From Methanoculleus formosensis (lineage in GTDB: Archaea > Halobacteriota > Methanomicrobia > Methanomicrobiales > Methanoculleaceae), in contig NZ_VHLL01000001.1 in assembly GCF_025384765.1 (NCBI RefSeq), positions 310,001 through 374,000 on the forward strand: 64,000 nt of DNA, given 5' to 3'. Of this stretch, positions 33,975-41,947 are shown piece by piece. The translations under genes and the position numbers were made by a program. Under the pieces are notes generated by a model. It was not told the origin of the DNA. It was given only the letters and a program-made list of their open reading frames with translations, and made no database searches. Each line of letters begins with the position of its first letter. Positions within the stretch are counted from its first letter, which is position 1.

Positions 33975-34823
33975 ATGGGGGGAATGTCCGGCGTGAGCAT
34001 CACCGAGAGACTCTTCGGCAGGAGCGAGCCCGGGGACCGGGAAGGCTCCAACACTGATTCTGCAGTGAGCAGGAAAGCCGTCTCCCTTGCACAACAGGGG
34101 CGGTTCGGCGAGGCGATCGACTGTTTTGACCGGGTGCTCAGAGACGATCCGGCAAACGTGAAGATGTGGAACAACAAGGGGGTCTTTCTCGACCTTCTGG
34201 GGCGGGACCAGGATGCACTGGGCTGCTGGGAGAAGGCGCTCGCGATCGACCCGGACTTTGCCCCCGCCTGGGTTTCCCGGGGGATGCTCTACCGCCGCCG
34301 CAACCGCCTCGATGAGGCGCTCGCCTGCTACGACCGGGCAGTGGAACTGAGCCCGGACTCTGCGGTCGCCTGGTATAACCGGAGCGGCGTCTTCGTCGCG
34401 ATGCACCGCCTGGACGACGCGATCGCCTGCTACGAGCGTGTTCTCGGGATCGACCCCCACTTCGTGGCGGCCTGGACGGATCTCGGCTACGCTCACTTCC
34501 TCGGGCACCGGCACAAGGAGGCGGTCGACTGTTACGACCGTGCCATCGCCGACGATCCCCGGAGCGCCCGGGTCTGGAGCCTGAAAGGCGGCGCCCTCTA
34601 CGCGCTCGGCGAGTACCGCAAAGCGCTCGAGTGCTTTGATAACGTGCTCTCGATCGACCCGAAGTACGCCGCCGGATGGAGCATGAAGTGCAGCGTCCTC
34701 TACCATCTCGGCATGTACCGCCACGCGCTTGCGTGCGCCGACAAGGCGCTGGAGATTAACCCCTCCTGCGAGCTGACCACCCAGGTCAGAAAGATGCTCC
34801 TCTCTCTTATCCGGGACTGGTGA
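33975..34823 (+). CDS. Tetratricopeptide-repeat protein
   Basis: This 282-residue protein consists of seven consecutive TPR units of 34 residues, with the consensus pattern shown by AWVSRGMLYRRRNRLDEALACYDRAVELSP and related repeats. TPR arrays mediate protein-protein contacts. There is no membrane segment or catalytic motif. The upstream TATA suggests an ATG at 33975; codons at 33951 and 33984 are alternatives. It stands between the HNH nuclease and the MerR regulator. Confidence 0.9.
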   Translation: MGGMSGVSITERLFGRSEPGDREGSNTDSAVSRKAVSLAQQGRFGEAIDCFDRVLRDDPANVKMWNNKGVFLDLLGRDQDALGCWEKALAIDPDFAPAWVSRGMLYRRRNRLDEALACYDRAVELSPDSAVAWYNRSGVFVAMHRLDDAIACYERVLGIDPHFVAAWTDLGYAHFLGHRHKEAVDCYDRAIADDPRSARVWSLKGGALYALGEYRKALECFDNVLSIDPKYAAGWSMKCSVLYHLGMYRHALACADKALEINPSCELTTQVRKMLLSLIRDW

Positions 34824-34968
34824 CGGGCTCCCCCCTCCCGGATCGTTTCGGAAGGTTGACACCTCCCGCCGCCCAACCGCGAATAACTACGCCGGAGGTC
34901 GGGAACTCTCCCCCGGGGGAGACTCCGACCGTCTATTACAGGGCGATGCCAACAGGTGGATGTAATCC

Positions 34969-35829
34969 ATGCCGACCGATCAGCTCCCTATAGGTACGTT
35001 CTCGCGGATCACGCACCTCTCGCAGAAGGCGCTCCGCCTCTACGACGAGCGGGGACTCCTCGTGCCTGCGGCAAGAGACATCTGTACGGGGTACCGCTAC
35101 TACACCTATGTCCAGGTCGAGCGGGGCATCCGTATCCGGCACCTGCTCTGGCTCGGGTTCGGCCTCTCTGAGGTGGAAGAGATCCTTGAGGCGCGGGAAC
35201 GCGGCGATGCCGGGGCGATCCGGGAGCACATCGCAGAGCGTCTCGCTGCGACCGAACGGGAGGTCGGTCGTCTGCATGTGATTGCAGAGGCCCTGCAGAG
35301 ACAGAAGCAGGACCCGCTCAACGGAGAATTGAGTATGTCGATCACCGAACCTCTCATCAAGGACATCCCCACCCAGCGGGTGCTTTCCCGCCGGGAGAAG
35401 GGTGTTTACCATGAAGCGATCCCGAGGATGATCCGGGAACTGTTCACGTATGTCTGTCCCGAAGACGGACGGCAGCCCGCTGCACGGATAGCCGGGCCGG
35501 TCATGTTCATCTGCCACGACGAGGAGTACCGGGAGACGGACGCCGATATCGAGGTGGTGATCCCGATCACCGGCCCGGTCACCCTTGATGGAGGTTCCGT
35601 CGAGGTCAGGACCCTTCCGGGAGGCCGGTTCTTCTCGGTGCTCCACACCGGCCCCTACCCCGGGGTGGGGAAGGCCTACGAGCGCCTCTTCACTGCCATG
35701 AACGAGCGCCGCCTCATGCTGGTCGGCCCCTCGCGGGAACTCTACCTCAACGACCCTGACGAGGTGCGGGAGGAGGAACTCCTGACCGAAGTCCAGTTCC
35801 CGGTGCAGGAGATTCCCCCGTCTCCCTGA
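34969..35829 (+). CDS. MerR-family regulator with GyrI-like domain
   Basis: The 286-residue protein has an N-terminal winged helix-turn-helix of MerR type (about 8-75; IGTFSRITHLSQKALRLYDERGLL) followed by a coiled-coil linker and a GyrI/AraC effector-binding-like domain (about 125-285). Such proteins (BmrR/TipA-like) sense small hydrophobic or drug-like compounds and activate genes by twisting promoter DNA. The regulated genes are not evident; the end lies next to the convergent glycosidase. In an archaeon this is probably a laterally acquired regulator (inference). Confidence 0.9.
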   Translation: MPTDQLPIGTFSRITHLSQKALRLYDERGLLVPAARDICTGYRYYTYVQVERGIRIRHLLWLGFGLSEVEEILEARERGDAGAIREHIAERLAATEREVGRLHVIAEALQRQKQDPLNGELSMSITEPLIKDIPTQRVLSRREKGVYHEAIPRMIRELFTYVCPEDGRQPAARIAGPVMFICHDEEYRETDADIEVVIPITGPVTLDGGSVEVRTLPGGRFFSVLHTGPYPGVGKAYERLFTAMNERRLMLVGPSRELYLNDPDEVREEELLTEVQFPVQEIPPSP

Positions 35830-35835
35830 AGGGGG

Positions 35836-37266
35836 TCATCCCTCCTCTCCCGCGACCTCGAAGACGTGGCGACCCCACCCGGGTATGTCAAGGAACAGGC
35901 CGGGCGAGAGGAGTGCCTCACCGTCCCGGTCGTACCGCGCCGGGCTGATGAGATCCCGGAGGCGGACGGTCTTCCCCGCGAGGTCTCTCCAGGGGAGTGG
36001 GACGTAACACTGGCCCCGGTCGGGGGCGTAGTTGACGGTGACGATGTAGCGCCTTCCCTCATGCTCCCATGCGAAGGCGATGTAGCCGTCGTGTGAGGGG
36101 TTGCCCTCCCAGGCCGGGTTGCAGTCGAGGAACCGCCACTTCCCGTCCTGGAACGCCGGGAGGCGCAGGCAGGCAACGAGCCGCCGGTAGAACTCTTCTA
36201 TCGCCGGGTCGACCGGCTCTTCCGGCTCCCGGCAGAGGTGGACGGAGGTCTTCTTCTGCCGCCCGGAGAACTGCCCTTCGTGAAAGAATCGGAGACCGCG
36301 GGAGAGGAAGGCGAGGATGGCCGCGGCCCGGTGCTGCTCCGGCGAAAAGACCGCCGCCGCCCGGTCCTCGTCGTGGTTCTCGAGGAACCGGACGGACTTA
36401 TCCTGGTATTCGGAATCCGCCCGGAGATGGTCCCGCACCGGCCGTGCTGTTCCGTTCCGGAGTCGGTCATAGAGCCGTTTGTCGTAGGTGTAGTCGAACC
36501 CCTGCTCCTGCAGTGTCCACTCGAGATCCCAGTAGACCTCCGCCATGAAGACGAAATCCGGGTGCTCTCTTCGGACGTTCTCGATCGCGCCGGGCCAGAA
36601 GGGCTCCATCTCCCGCCCCCAGGTCCGGTGAAAGACCTCCGGGAGGACGAGCATCGCCATGTCGCACCGGAGACCGTCGCACTGCCCCGCGATCTTCTGC
36701 ATTTCAGCAGTCATCGCCTCCGCGAGGGCCGGGTTGGCGTAATCGAGCTGCAGGGTGTCGGGCCAGCCGCCGGAGTGGGGGTCCCGGCCGTGGGCGAGGT
36801 TCCCGTCGGTGTCGCGGACGTAGTAGTCCGGGTGGTCGCGCACCCAGGGGTGGTCGGGTGCGGTGTGGTTCGGGACGAGGTCGAGCATGAGGAGGAGGCC
36901 CACTCTGTGCAGGCGTTTCCGGAACTGCACGAGCGCCTCCGGCTCCCCGAGGTCGGGGTGGAGCGAATAGCCACAGACGGCAAAGGGGGAGCCGCAGATG
37001 TCTTCCTCCCGGAGGTCGGGGAGTACGTCCCGGTAGCCGCGGAGCCACTCCTCGTTCGAACCCGAGACCCGCCGCCCGGCCTCCCCGGTCTCCCAGGCTC
37101 CCATGAGGTAGATCCATGAAAAGCCGCACCGGGCGAGTTGTGCGAGCCAGGATTCGGGGATCTCGTCGAGCGTGAGGCGGCGCCCTCGCTCCCTCGCGAG
37201 GCGGCGGAGCAGGACGCGGGCGTTGACCTCGTAGAGAGAGGGGTGGCGTGGGGTGTGAGCGTTCAT
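35836..37266 (-). CDS. GH13 alpha-amylase-family glycosidase
   Basis: This 476-residue enzyme has all four GH13 regions: LDLVPNHT (I), GLRCDMAML (II, nucleophile Asp), FMAEVYWD (III, acid/base Glu) and FLENHDEDR (IV, Asp). It is preceded by a 50-residue (beta/alpha)8 start. It may act on glycogen or maltodextrin stores; the precise bond is not deducible. The ATG at 37266 has GGAAGGTGTC upstream; an ATG 201 bases earlier opens a spurious extension. It is convergent with the MerR gene, six bases apart, and lies downstream of the geranylgeranyl reductase. Confidence 0.92.
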   Translation of the reverse strand: MNAHTPRHPSLYEVNARVLLRRLARERGRRLTLDEIPESWLAQLARCGFSWIYLMGAWETGEAGRRVSGSNEEWLRGYRDVLPDLREEDICGSPFAVCGYSLHPDLGEPEALVQFRKRLHRVGLLLMLDLVPNHTAPDHPWVRDHPDYYVRDTDGNLAHGRDPHSGGWPDTLQLDYANPALAEAMTAEMQKIAGQCDGLRCDMAMLVLPEVFHRTWGREMEPFWPGAIENVRREHPDFVFMAEVYWDLEWTLQEQGFDYTYDKRLYDRLRNGTARPVRDHLRADSEYQDKSVRFLENHDEDRAAAVFSPEQHRAAAILAFLSRGLRFFHEGQFSGRQKKTSVHLCREPEEPVDPAIEEFYRRLVACLRLPAFQDGKWRFLDCNPAWEGNPSHDGYIAFAWEHEGRRYIVTVNYAPDRGQCYVPLPWRDLAGKTVRLRDLISPARYDRDGEALLSPGLFLDIPGWGRHVFEVAGEEG

Positions 37267-37328
37267 GACACCTTCCCGTGTCCGGGTGGGGATAGAGGTA
37301 TCGGCGGTGGGCGTCACACCCGTTGCCT

Positions 37329-38546
37329 TCACCAGACGGTGGAATGCAGGTCGTCGTCCCGCTGGAACCCCCGGAACGACCGGTGTCCCTGGACCGCATC
37401 GATGACCCGGCCGTTCGTCGCCCGCATCATGGCTTCGAGAGGCAGATGTATCCGGGCGTCCAGGCAACCGTAGAGGAAGTCCCGCAACGTCCTCTCCGCC
37501 CGCAGTTCGGGGATGAGGCGGCGGTCGAGAAGGGAGGTGTAGGTCTCGCCGAGCGGCGCACCGGACGCGAGGTGGCGGTCGACGGCGTGGGCGGCGAGTT
37601 CTGCTGTGCGGTGGGCGTAGAAGATCCCTTCGCCGAGGATGGGGCTTGCAAACCCCCCCGCATCGCCGACGAGGAGCGTCCCCTCGTGAACCGGGGAGGT
37701 GATGTAATTGCCGAACGGCAGGGGGTATGCCGCCGGTTTTCGGTCGGCGAACGCTCTCAGGCCGATGGTGTCCAGGAACTCCCGGTATCGCTCGGGCAGG
37801 GTCTTCCGGTTCTTCTGCAGCAGCCCCCCGAGCCCGACGATGATCGCATCACGGTTCGGGAAGACCCACCCGTAACCCCACCGGCAGGCGTCAAGGAAGA
37901 GGTGCGGTGTCGTGAGTTCGGCATCCAGCCGGATCACCCCCTCCCTGTCCATGAGCGCCTGAGCCTCGTCGCGAGGGATTGCAAGTTCCATGGCCCATCC
38001 GAGGTTCTCACGCCACCGGTCATGCTCGAAGACGCTCTCCGGGAGGGAGCGGCGGACCCCGCTGTGAATCCCGTCGGCCCCGATGATGACCCGGCCGGCG
38101 TAGCGGCTCCCATCCGAGGCCGTGACGGTCCGGGTGGCGTGGTCGATTGCGGTGACTTCCATGCCCTCATGTGTCTCCGCCCCGGCATCCGCCGCCTTCC
38201 GGGCAAGGCAGGTGTCGTAACGCTCCCGGTGGGTGAAGTAGAACGGTTCGGCGAGGTCCCCGGCGAGGACGCGGCTGCTCCCGACATAGAGTGCGTAGCC
38301 GGTTCCGGCGGAGTCGAGCAGCCCTTCCTCTTTGAGGGCGGGGATGGGCAGGTCAAAGACCCGGTCGAGGAACCGGATGGACTTCTGGCTGAGGCAGCCA
38401 GCGCAGACCTTCTCCCGTGGATACCTCCCCCTCTCCAGGAGCATCACCCGGTATCCGGACTTCGCGAGGAGGTAGGCGGCGGTGCTCCCGGCGGGCCCGC
38501 CCCCGACAACGATGGCGTCATAAGCCGGCGAATTATCCATATCCAT
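37329..38546 (-). CDS. Geranylgeranyl reductase family FAD protein
   Basis: This 405-residue flavoprotein has the dinucleotide motif VVGGGPAGSTAAYLLA (14-29), the geranylgeranyl reductase hallmark YPREKVCAGCL and GADGIHSGVRR. Family members saturate the isoprenoid chains of archaeal membrane lipids (digeranylgeranylglycerophospholipid reductases) or tail menaquinones. Here archaeol-lipid reduction is the most likely role. It is followed by the glycosidase 62 bases later and preceded by ablB at 32 bases, so the three may share a transcript. Confidence 0.88.
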   Translation of the reverse strand: MDMDNSPAYDAIVVGGGPAGSTAAYLLAKSGYRVMLLERGRYPREKVCAGCLSQKSIRFLDRVFDLPIPALKEEGLLDSAGTGYALYVGSSRVLAGDLAEPFYFTHRERYDTCLARKAADAGAETHEGMEVTAIDHATRTVTASDGSRYAGRVIIGADGIHSGVRRSLPESVFEHDRWRENLGWAMELAIPRDEAQALMDREGVIRLDAELTTPHLFLDACRWGYGWVFPNRDAIIVGLGGLLQKNRKTLPERYREFLDTIGLRAFADRKPAAYPLPFGNYITSPVHEGTLLVGDAGGFASPILGEGIFYAHRTAELAAHAVDRHLASGAPLGETYTSLLDRRLIPELRAERTLRDFLYGCLDARIHLPLEAMMRATNGRVIDAVQGHRSFRGFQRDDDLHSTVW

Positions 38547-38578
38547 ATCTGGATGGCAGTATAGATCCGGGGCTTCCC

Positions 38579-39589
38579 TTATTCTTTTCCCCGTGGGGTC
38601 GCTGCCATTCTCTCGTCGAGCAGTCTGTACCAGATGCTCATATCCTCAAGGGAGCCGCATATGTTGACGCAGCCGGGAACCGTCCCCGCGTGGGTGTAGC
38701 CGGCCCGGGCAAAGACGATGTTTGCCGGGTGTGAACGGGCCCGGGCGATGGCGAATGTGGTCTTTATCCCGATTGAGCGCATCTTCGCCTCCATCTGCCG
38801 CAGGAGGCGGGCTGAAAATCCGCGGCCCCGGTACTCCGGCAACGTCGCAAACCCGGTCATCTCCGCAAATTGCCCCTCCGGGTCGACTGCGGCGGAGGCA
38901 ATCGCAGCGATCTTCTCGCCGTCGCGGATGCAGAAGCAGTGCAGGTCGCGGTGCATCTCCCGTACGAGGTAGGCCGGGTCGTGGACGGGGACAGGGTAGG
39001 TCGCGAAGACCTTCCGGTAGATGGCCGCGAGCGCCGGGGCATCCGCCGGCGTGGCAGGGGTGCAGGTGAAGTTAGGCTCGAGTGCCGGGCTCTCGGCGCC
39101 CTTCCGGCCCTTCTCTTCGGCAACCGCAAGGACGTCATCGATCCCATCCCGCCAGTTGCTCTGGAGGGGGTCACGGTAGGCTGCCATGTAGAAGCCGTCC
39201 ACCTCTCCCCGGTAGAGCCCGGGTATCCGTGCCCGGGGGAGGTACCCGGACGATACGAAGTGGCCGCATGCCGGGGCAGGGACCCGTGCGAATACCCGCG
39301 AGTAGCCCCGGCCTCGTGCAAACGCGAGGAGCCGGCCGGCGATCCCCGGGAAATCTGCCGAATCCAGGCGGAAGAGGTAGGCCCGGTCGTTGAACGGGCC
39401 GTGGTGGACCAGGCTCCCTCCGAGCATCGCGGTGGTGTCGGCATAGGTGCCCTGGTGCGAGCGAGATCCTGTCTGCCCCTGGCGTTCTAAAGGAATGTTC
39501 TTTGCCGGGTGCCGGATTGTGGTCTTCGGGGCACCGGTGCGTGATCGATATACCTTTTGATTTTTCTGATCCTGTAAATGGTCAAACAT
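38579..39589 (-). CDS. ablB: Beta-lysine N6-acetyltransferase
   Basis: This 336-residue protein has a C-terminal GNAT domain (about 190-320; EMTGFATLPEYRGRGFSARLLRQME with the CoA loop RGRGFSA) and the AblB-specific N-terminal part, LGGSLVHHGPFNDRAYLFRLD. AblB acetylates beta-lysine made by lysine 2,3-aminomutase to form the osmolyte N-acetyl-beta-lysine. AblA is not in the window. The first 48 residues are low in complexity and may be outside the family; an ATG at 39430 is an alternative start, and a TATA-like GTATATCGAT at about 39547-39556 lies within that extension. Confidence 0.86.
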   Translation of the reverse strand: MFDHLQDQKNQKVYRSRTGAPKTTIRHPAKNIPLERQGQTGSRSHQGTYADTTAMLGGSLVHHGPFNDRAYLFRLDSADFPGIAGRLLAFARGRGYSRVFARVPAPACGHFVSSGYLPRARIPGLYRGEVDGFYMAAYRDPLQSNWRDGIDDVLAVAEEKGRKGAESPALEPNFTCTPATPADAPALAAIYRKVFATYPVPVHDPAYLVREMHRDLHCFCIRDGEKIAAIASAAVDPEGQFAEMTGFATLPEYRGRGFSARLLRQMEAKMRSIGIKTTFAIARARSHPANIVFARAGYTHAGTVPGCVNICGSLEDMSIWYRLLDERMAATPRGKE

Positions 39590-39710
39590 TGTTTACAGTG
39601 GATACTATTGTTTTCACAATACATAATTGGTTCCCTATATTTTTCTGACCCATTCACTTTCACCCCGCGCCCGGCATCGGTTCTTCCCCCCGCGGGCCGA
39701 TGCTTCCGGT

Positions 39711-40913
39711 ATGTCGACGCAAGAGCAGAAACTCGCCTATCTCACCGCCGCCGGACGGTTCGACATCTGCAGCCCGGGCGAGTGCCTTCAACTCCTCCCG
39801 GTCACGGTCGAGACCCGCAGGAGCTCTCAAGCGCCGGAGATCCTGCCTGTCCCGCTCGATAACCTTCGTTCATCTCAGGAAGCCCTCGACGACCTCGAGG
39901 ACCCGGACGGACGAACCGTTGTCGCTCCCTACATCTCCTACAACCGCCGGACGGGTGGGTGCGGGCGGATGCTCAAGATGCTCCTCAACGGCACCTGCTC
40001 CTACGACTGCGCCTACTGCCCCGTCCGTACCCGGCGTGAGCCGGTGAGTTTCGCCCCGGAAGAGTTCGCCGATACCTTCCTCCGCCTCTGGCGGGACGGA
40101 CTCGTCGAGGGGCTCTTCCTGAGTTCCGGCATCCCCCGGGACGTCGACTGCGTGATGCACGATATCGTGGAGACGGGGGAGATCCTGCGCCGCCGGGGTT
40201 ACGACGGCTACCTTCACCTGAAGATCCTTCCCGGCGCGACCCGGGCGGATATCCACGACGCTGCCCGCGTGGCCGACCGGATCAGCATCAACCTGGAGAC
40301 GACGTCGCCCGACCGTCTCGGGGGCATCGCCGGGGTGAAGGACTACCGGCAGGACATCCTGAAGCGCCAGTCCTGGGTGGCGGAGGAGAAGCCCGGCGGC
40401 CACACCACGCAGTTCGTCATCGGGGCTGCGGACGAGACCGATGCAGAGATCCTCTCCTGTCTCGCCGACCAGTACCGGCGGGTCCGGCCGTCACGGGTCT
40501 ACTTCTCGGCGTTCCACGCCCTTCCGGGGACTCCCCTCGCGCCGCACCCGGACACCCCGGCGTGGCGGGCGCGGCGGTGGTATCAGGCCGACTACCTGAT
40601 CCGCGACTACGGTGTTGCGGCCGACGAGCTCCGGGCCGCTCTCGACGAGAATGAGTTCTTCGGAGACCGTGACCCGAAAACGGTTCTTGCCGCCGGAAGC
40701 GCGCCGGTGAACGTCAACCTCGCCCCACGCCGCGACCTCCTCCGCGTCCCCGGGATTGGGCCGAAGGGGGCGGACCGGATCCTCAACCTGCGGAGGGTGC
40801 GGCCGTTCTCCGGCCCGGCCGATCTGGCGCGTGCCGGTATCCGGGGGAAGGCCGCCGGGCGCCATCTCATATTCAACGACCGGGGGACCGTCCAGACGAA
40901 ACTCTCCTCGTAA
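39711..40913 (+). CDS. Radical SAM protein with C-terminal helix-hairpin-helix (COG4277-like)
   Basis: This 400-residue protein has the radical SAM cluster motif CSYDCAYC and then a C-terminal double HhH (DLLRVPGIGPKGADRIL and PADLARAGIRGKAAGRH). This matches the putative DNA modification/repair radical SAM family (COG4277). The HhH suggests binding to nucleic acid. Its substrate is unknown. It is divergent from ablB, 121 bases apart, and its end meets the T-run terminator of the PRC gene on the other strand. A second HhH radical SAM protein, of another family, lies at 52.3 kb. Confidence 0.88.
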   Translation: MSTQEQKLAYLTAAGRFDICSPGECLQLLPVTVETRRSSQAPEILPVPLDNLRSSQEALDDLEDPDGRTVVAPYISYNRRTGGCGRMLKMLLNGTCSYDCAYCPVRTRREPVSFAPEEFADTFLRLWRDGLVEGLFLSSGIPRDVDCVMHDIVETGEILRRRGYDGYLHLKILPGATRADIHDAARVADRISINLETTSPDRLGGIAGVKDYRQDILKRQSWVAEEKPGGHTTQFVIGAADETDAEILSCLADQYRRVRPSRVYFSAFHALPGTPLAPHPDTPAWRARRWYQADYLIRDYGVAADELRAALDENEFFGDRDPKTVLAAGSAPVNVNLAPRRDLLRVPGIGPKGADRILNLRRVRPFSGPADLARAGIRGKAAGRHLIFNDRGTVQTKLSS

Positions 40914-40928
40914 CTGCCGGTATTCTTC

Positions 40929-40936
40929 AAAAAAAA
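40929..40936 (-). terminator. U-tract terminator of the 40.9-kb PRC gene
   Basis: Eight A on the plus strand (40929-40936) give a T8 run on the minus strand seven bases past the stop of the PRC-barrel gene. It also lies 13 bases beyond the convergent radical SAM gene, where it reads as an A-run. Confidence 0.55.
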
Positions 40937-40942
40937 GTAGGG

Positions 40943-41752
40943 TTACCTGACTTTCCCGAACTCCGTGCTCACGTCCGTGGCCGACTGGTAGGTCCGGTCG
41001 GAGAAGCCCTCGAGCGCTGCGATAACGTCCCCGGGTGCGTCATTCTTCTGGGCATGGGTTATGAGATCCTGTCTCCCCACCGGGTAGTCTATGCCCTTGA
41101 GGTAGACCTGCAGGTCGGCGGCCGAGAGGTGCCCGTGAGCGGGTCCTGTCGTCGTGCGGGTATCCATCGCGGTCGCCGACTCTCTTTTGACCTCCTCGGC
41201 GACGGTCTCCCGGGGCGCCGTCTCGGTGACCGGCGCCGCCATCCTGACCCCTTCCACCTCCTCGGCCGTTATCGGCATCCCTGTGCGGGCGGGCGTCTCC
41301 CTGACCTCCACCCGCTCCGTCGTGACCACCTCGCGGGGCGGCGGCTCCGTCCGGGTCACGGCCCGGGCCTCCTCCTGGCTCGGGGGGCTCATGGGGCGTC
41401 TCGACTCGATCAGGCTCCAGTTCGATTCCTTCGGCCAATCCCCCTCTGAAAACCCGGAGTCGCTGTCGAGGCGGTGTTTGCTGATGTTCGCCACGAAGAC
41501 ATCGTCCCCGGGCCGGTAGACCATAGCCTCGATGGGGATCGCGAAATGTTTTGCTCCAAGACCGAGCATGCCACCGGTCTTGAGCACCGCATACGCCACC
41601 CTTCCCGTGGGCAGGCCGACCCGCAGGCTCGAGATCTCGCCGAGATCGTACCCCTCCGGGTTCTTCACCCGTTTCCCCACGATATCTTCGGATGAGAAGA
41701 ACTCCTGCCCCTCCGTTCTCCGTACCTGCTGTTCCAGAATCGTTTCAGCCAT
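40943..41752 (-). CDS. PRC-barrel protein with one C-terminal DUF2795 domain
   Basis: This 269-residue protein has an N-terminal PRC-barrel (about 20-90; GKRVKNPEGYDLGEISSLRV and AYAVLKTGGMLGLGAKHFAIP) and a C-terminal DUF2795 domain (about 205-265; LSAADLQVYLKGIDYPVGRQ). The middle is rich in Glu, Pro, Thr and Arg and probably disordered. The role is unknown. It is a shorter paralog of the next gene upstream, 195 bases away. I chose the ATG at 41752 (MAETIL); a codon 12 bases earlier is possible. Confidence 0.85.
   Translation of the reverse strand: MAETILEQQVRRTEGQEFFSSEDIVGKRVKNPEGYDLGEISSLRVGLPTGRVAYAVLKTGGMLGLGAKHFAIPIEAMVYRPGDDVFVANISKHRLDSDSGFSEGDWPKESNWSLIESRRPMSPPSQEEARAVTRTEPPPREVVTTERVEVRETPARTGMPITAEEVEGVRMAAPVTETAPRETVAEEVKRESATAMDTRTTTGPAHGHLSAADLQVYLKGIDYPVGRQDLITHAQKNDAPGDVIAALEGFSDRTYQSATDVSTEFGKVR
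40947..41140 (-). repeat. DUF2795 coding repeat in the shorter gene
   Basis: This stretch encodes the fourth copy of the DUF2795 unit. It shares long runs of identical bases with the three copies in the neighbouring gene, for example around the GGTAGTCTATGCCC/GGTAGTCCATGCCC motif, so duplication was recent or the copies are kept alike by conversion. Confidence 0.7.
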
Positions 41753-41947
41753 TGCAACCACCATCTCACTGTTTGAAGGCGATCTTCACCTTCGCGCAGA
41801 GCGGGCGATGCGTGTTGCGACTATTTAACAGTTCCCCGGTTCCGGGGCGGGGCTACCGGCGAAGAGTTCTCCGCCGTAGAATTGACGTGCCGGGGAGGTT
41901 GGGAGGGGTGTTTCCCGGCTGCCGCCCGTAGCGGCGGGTCCTCCCCG

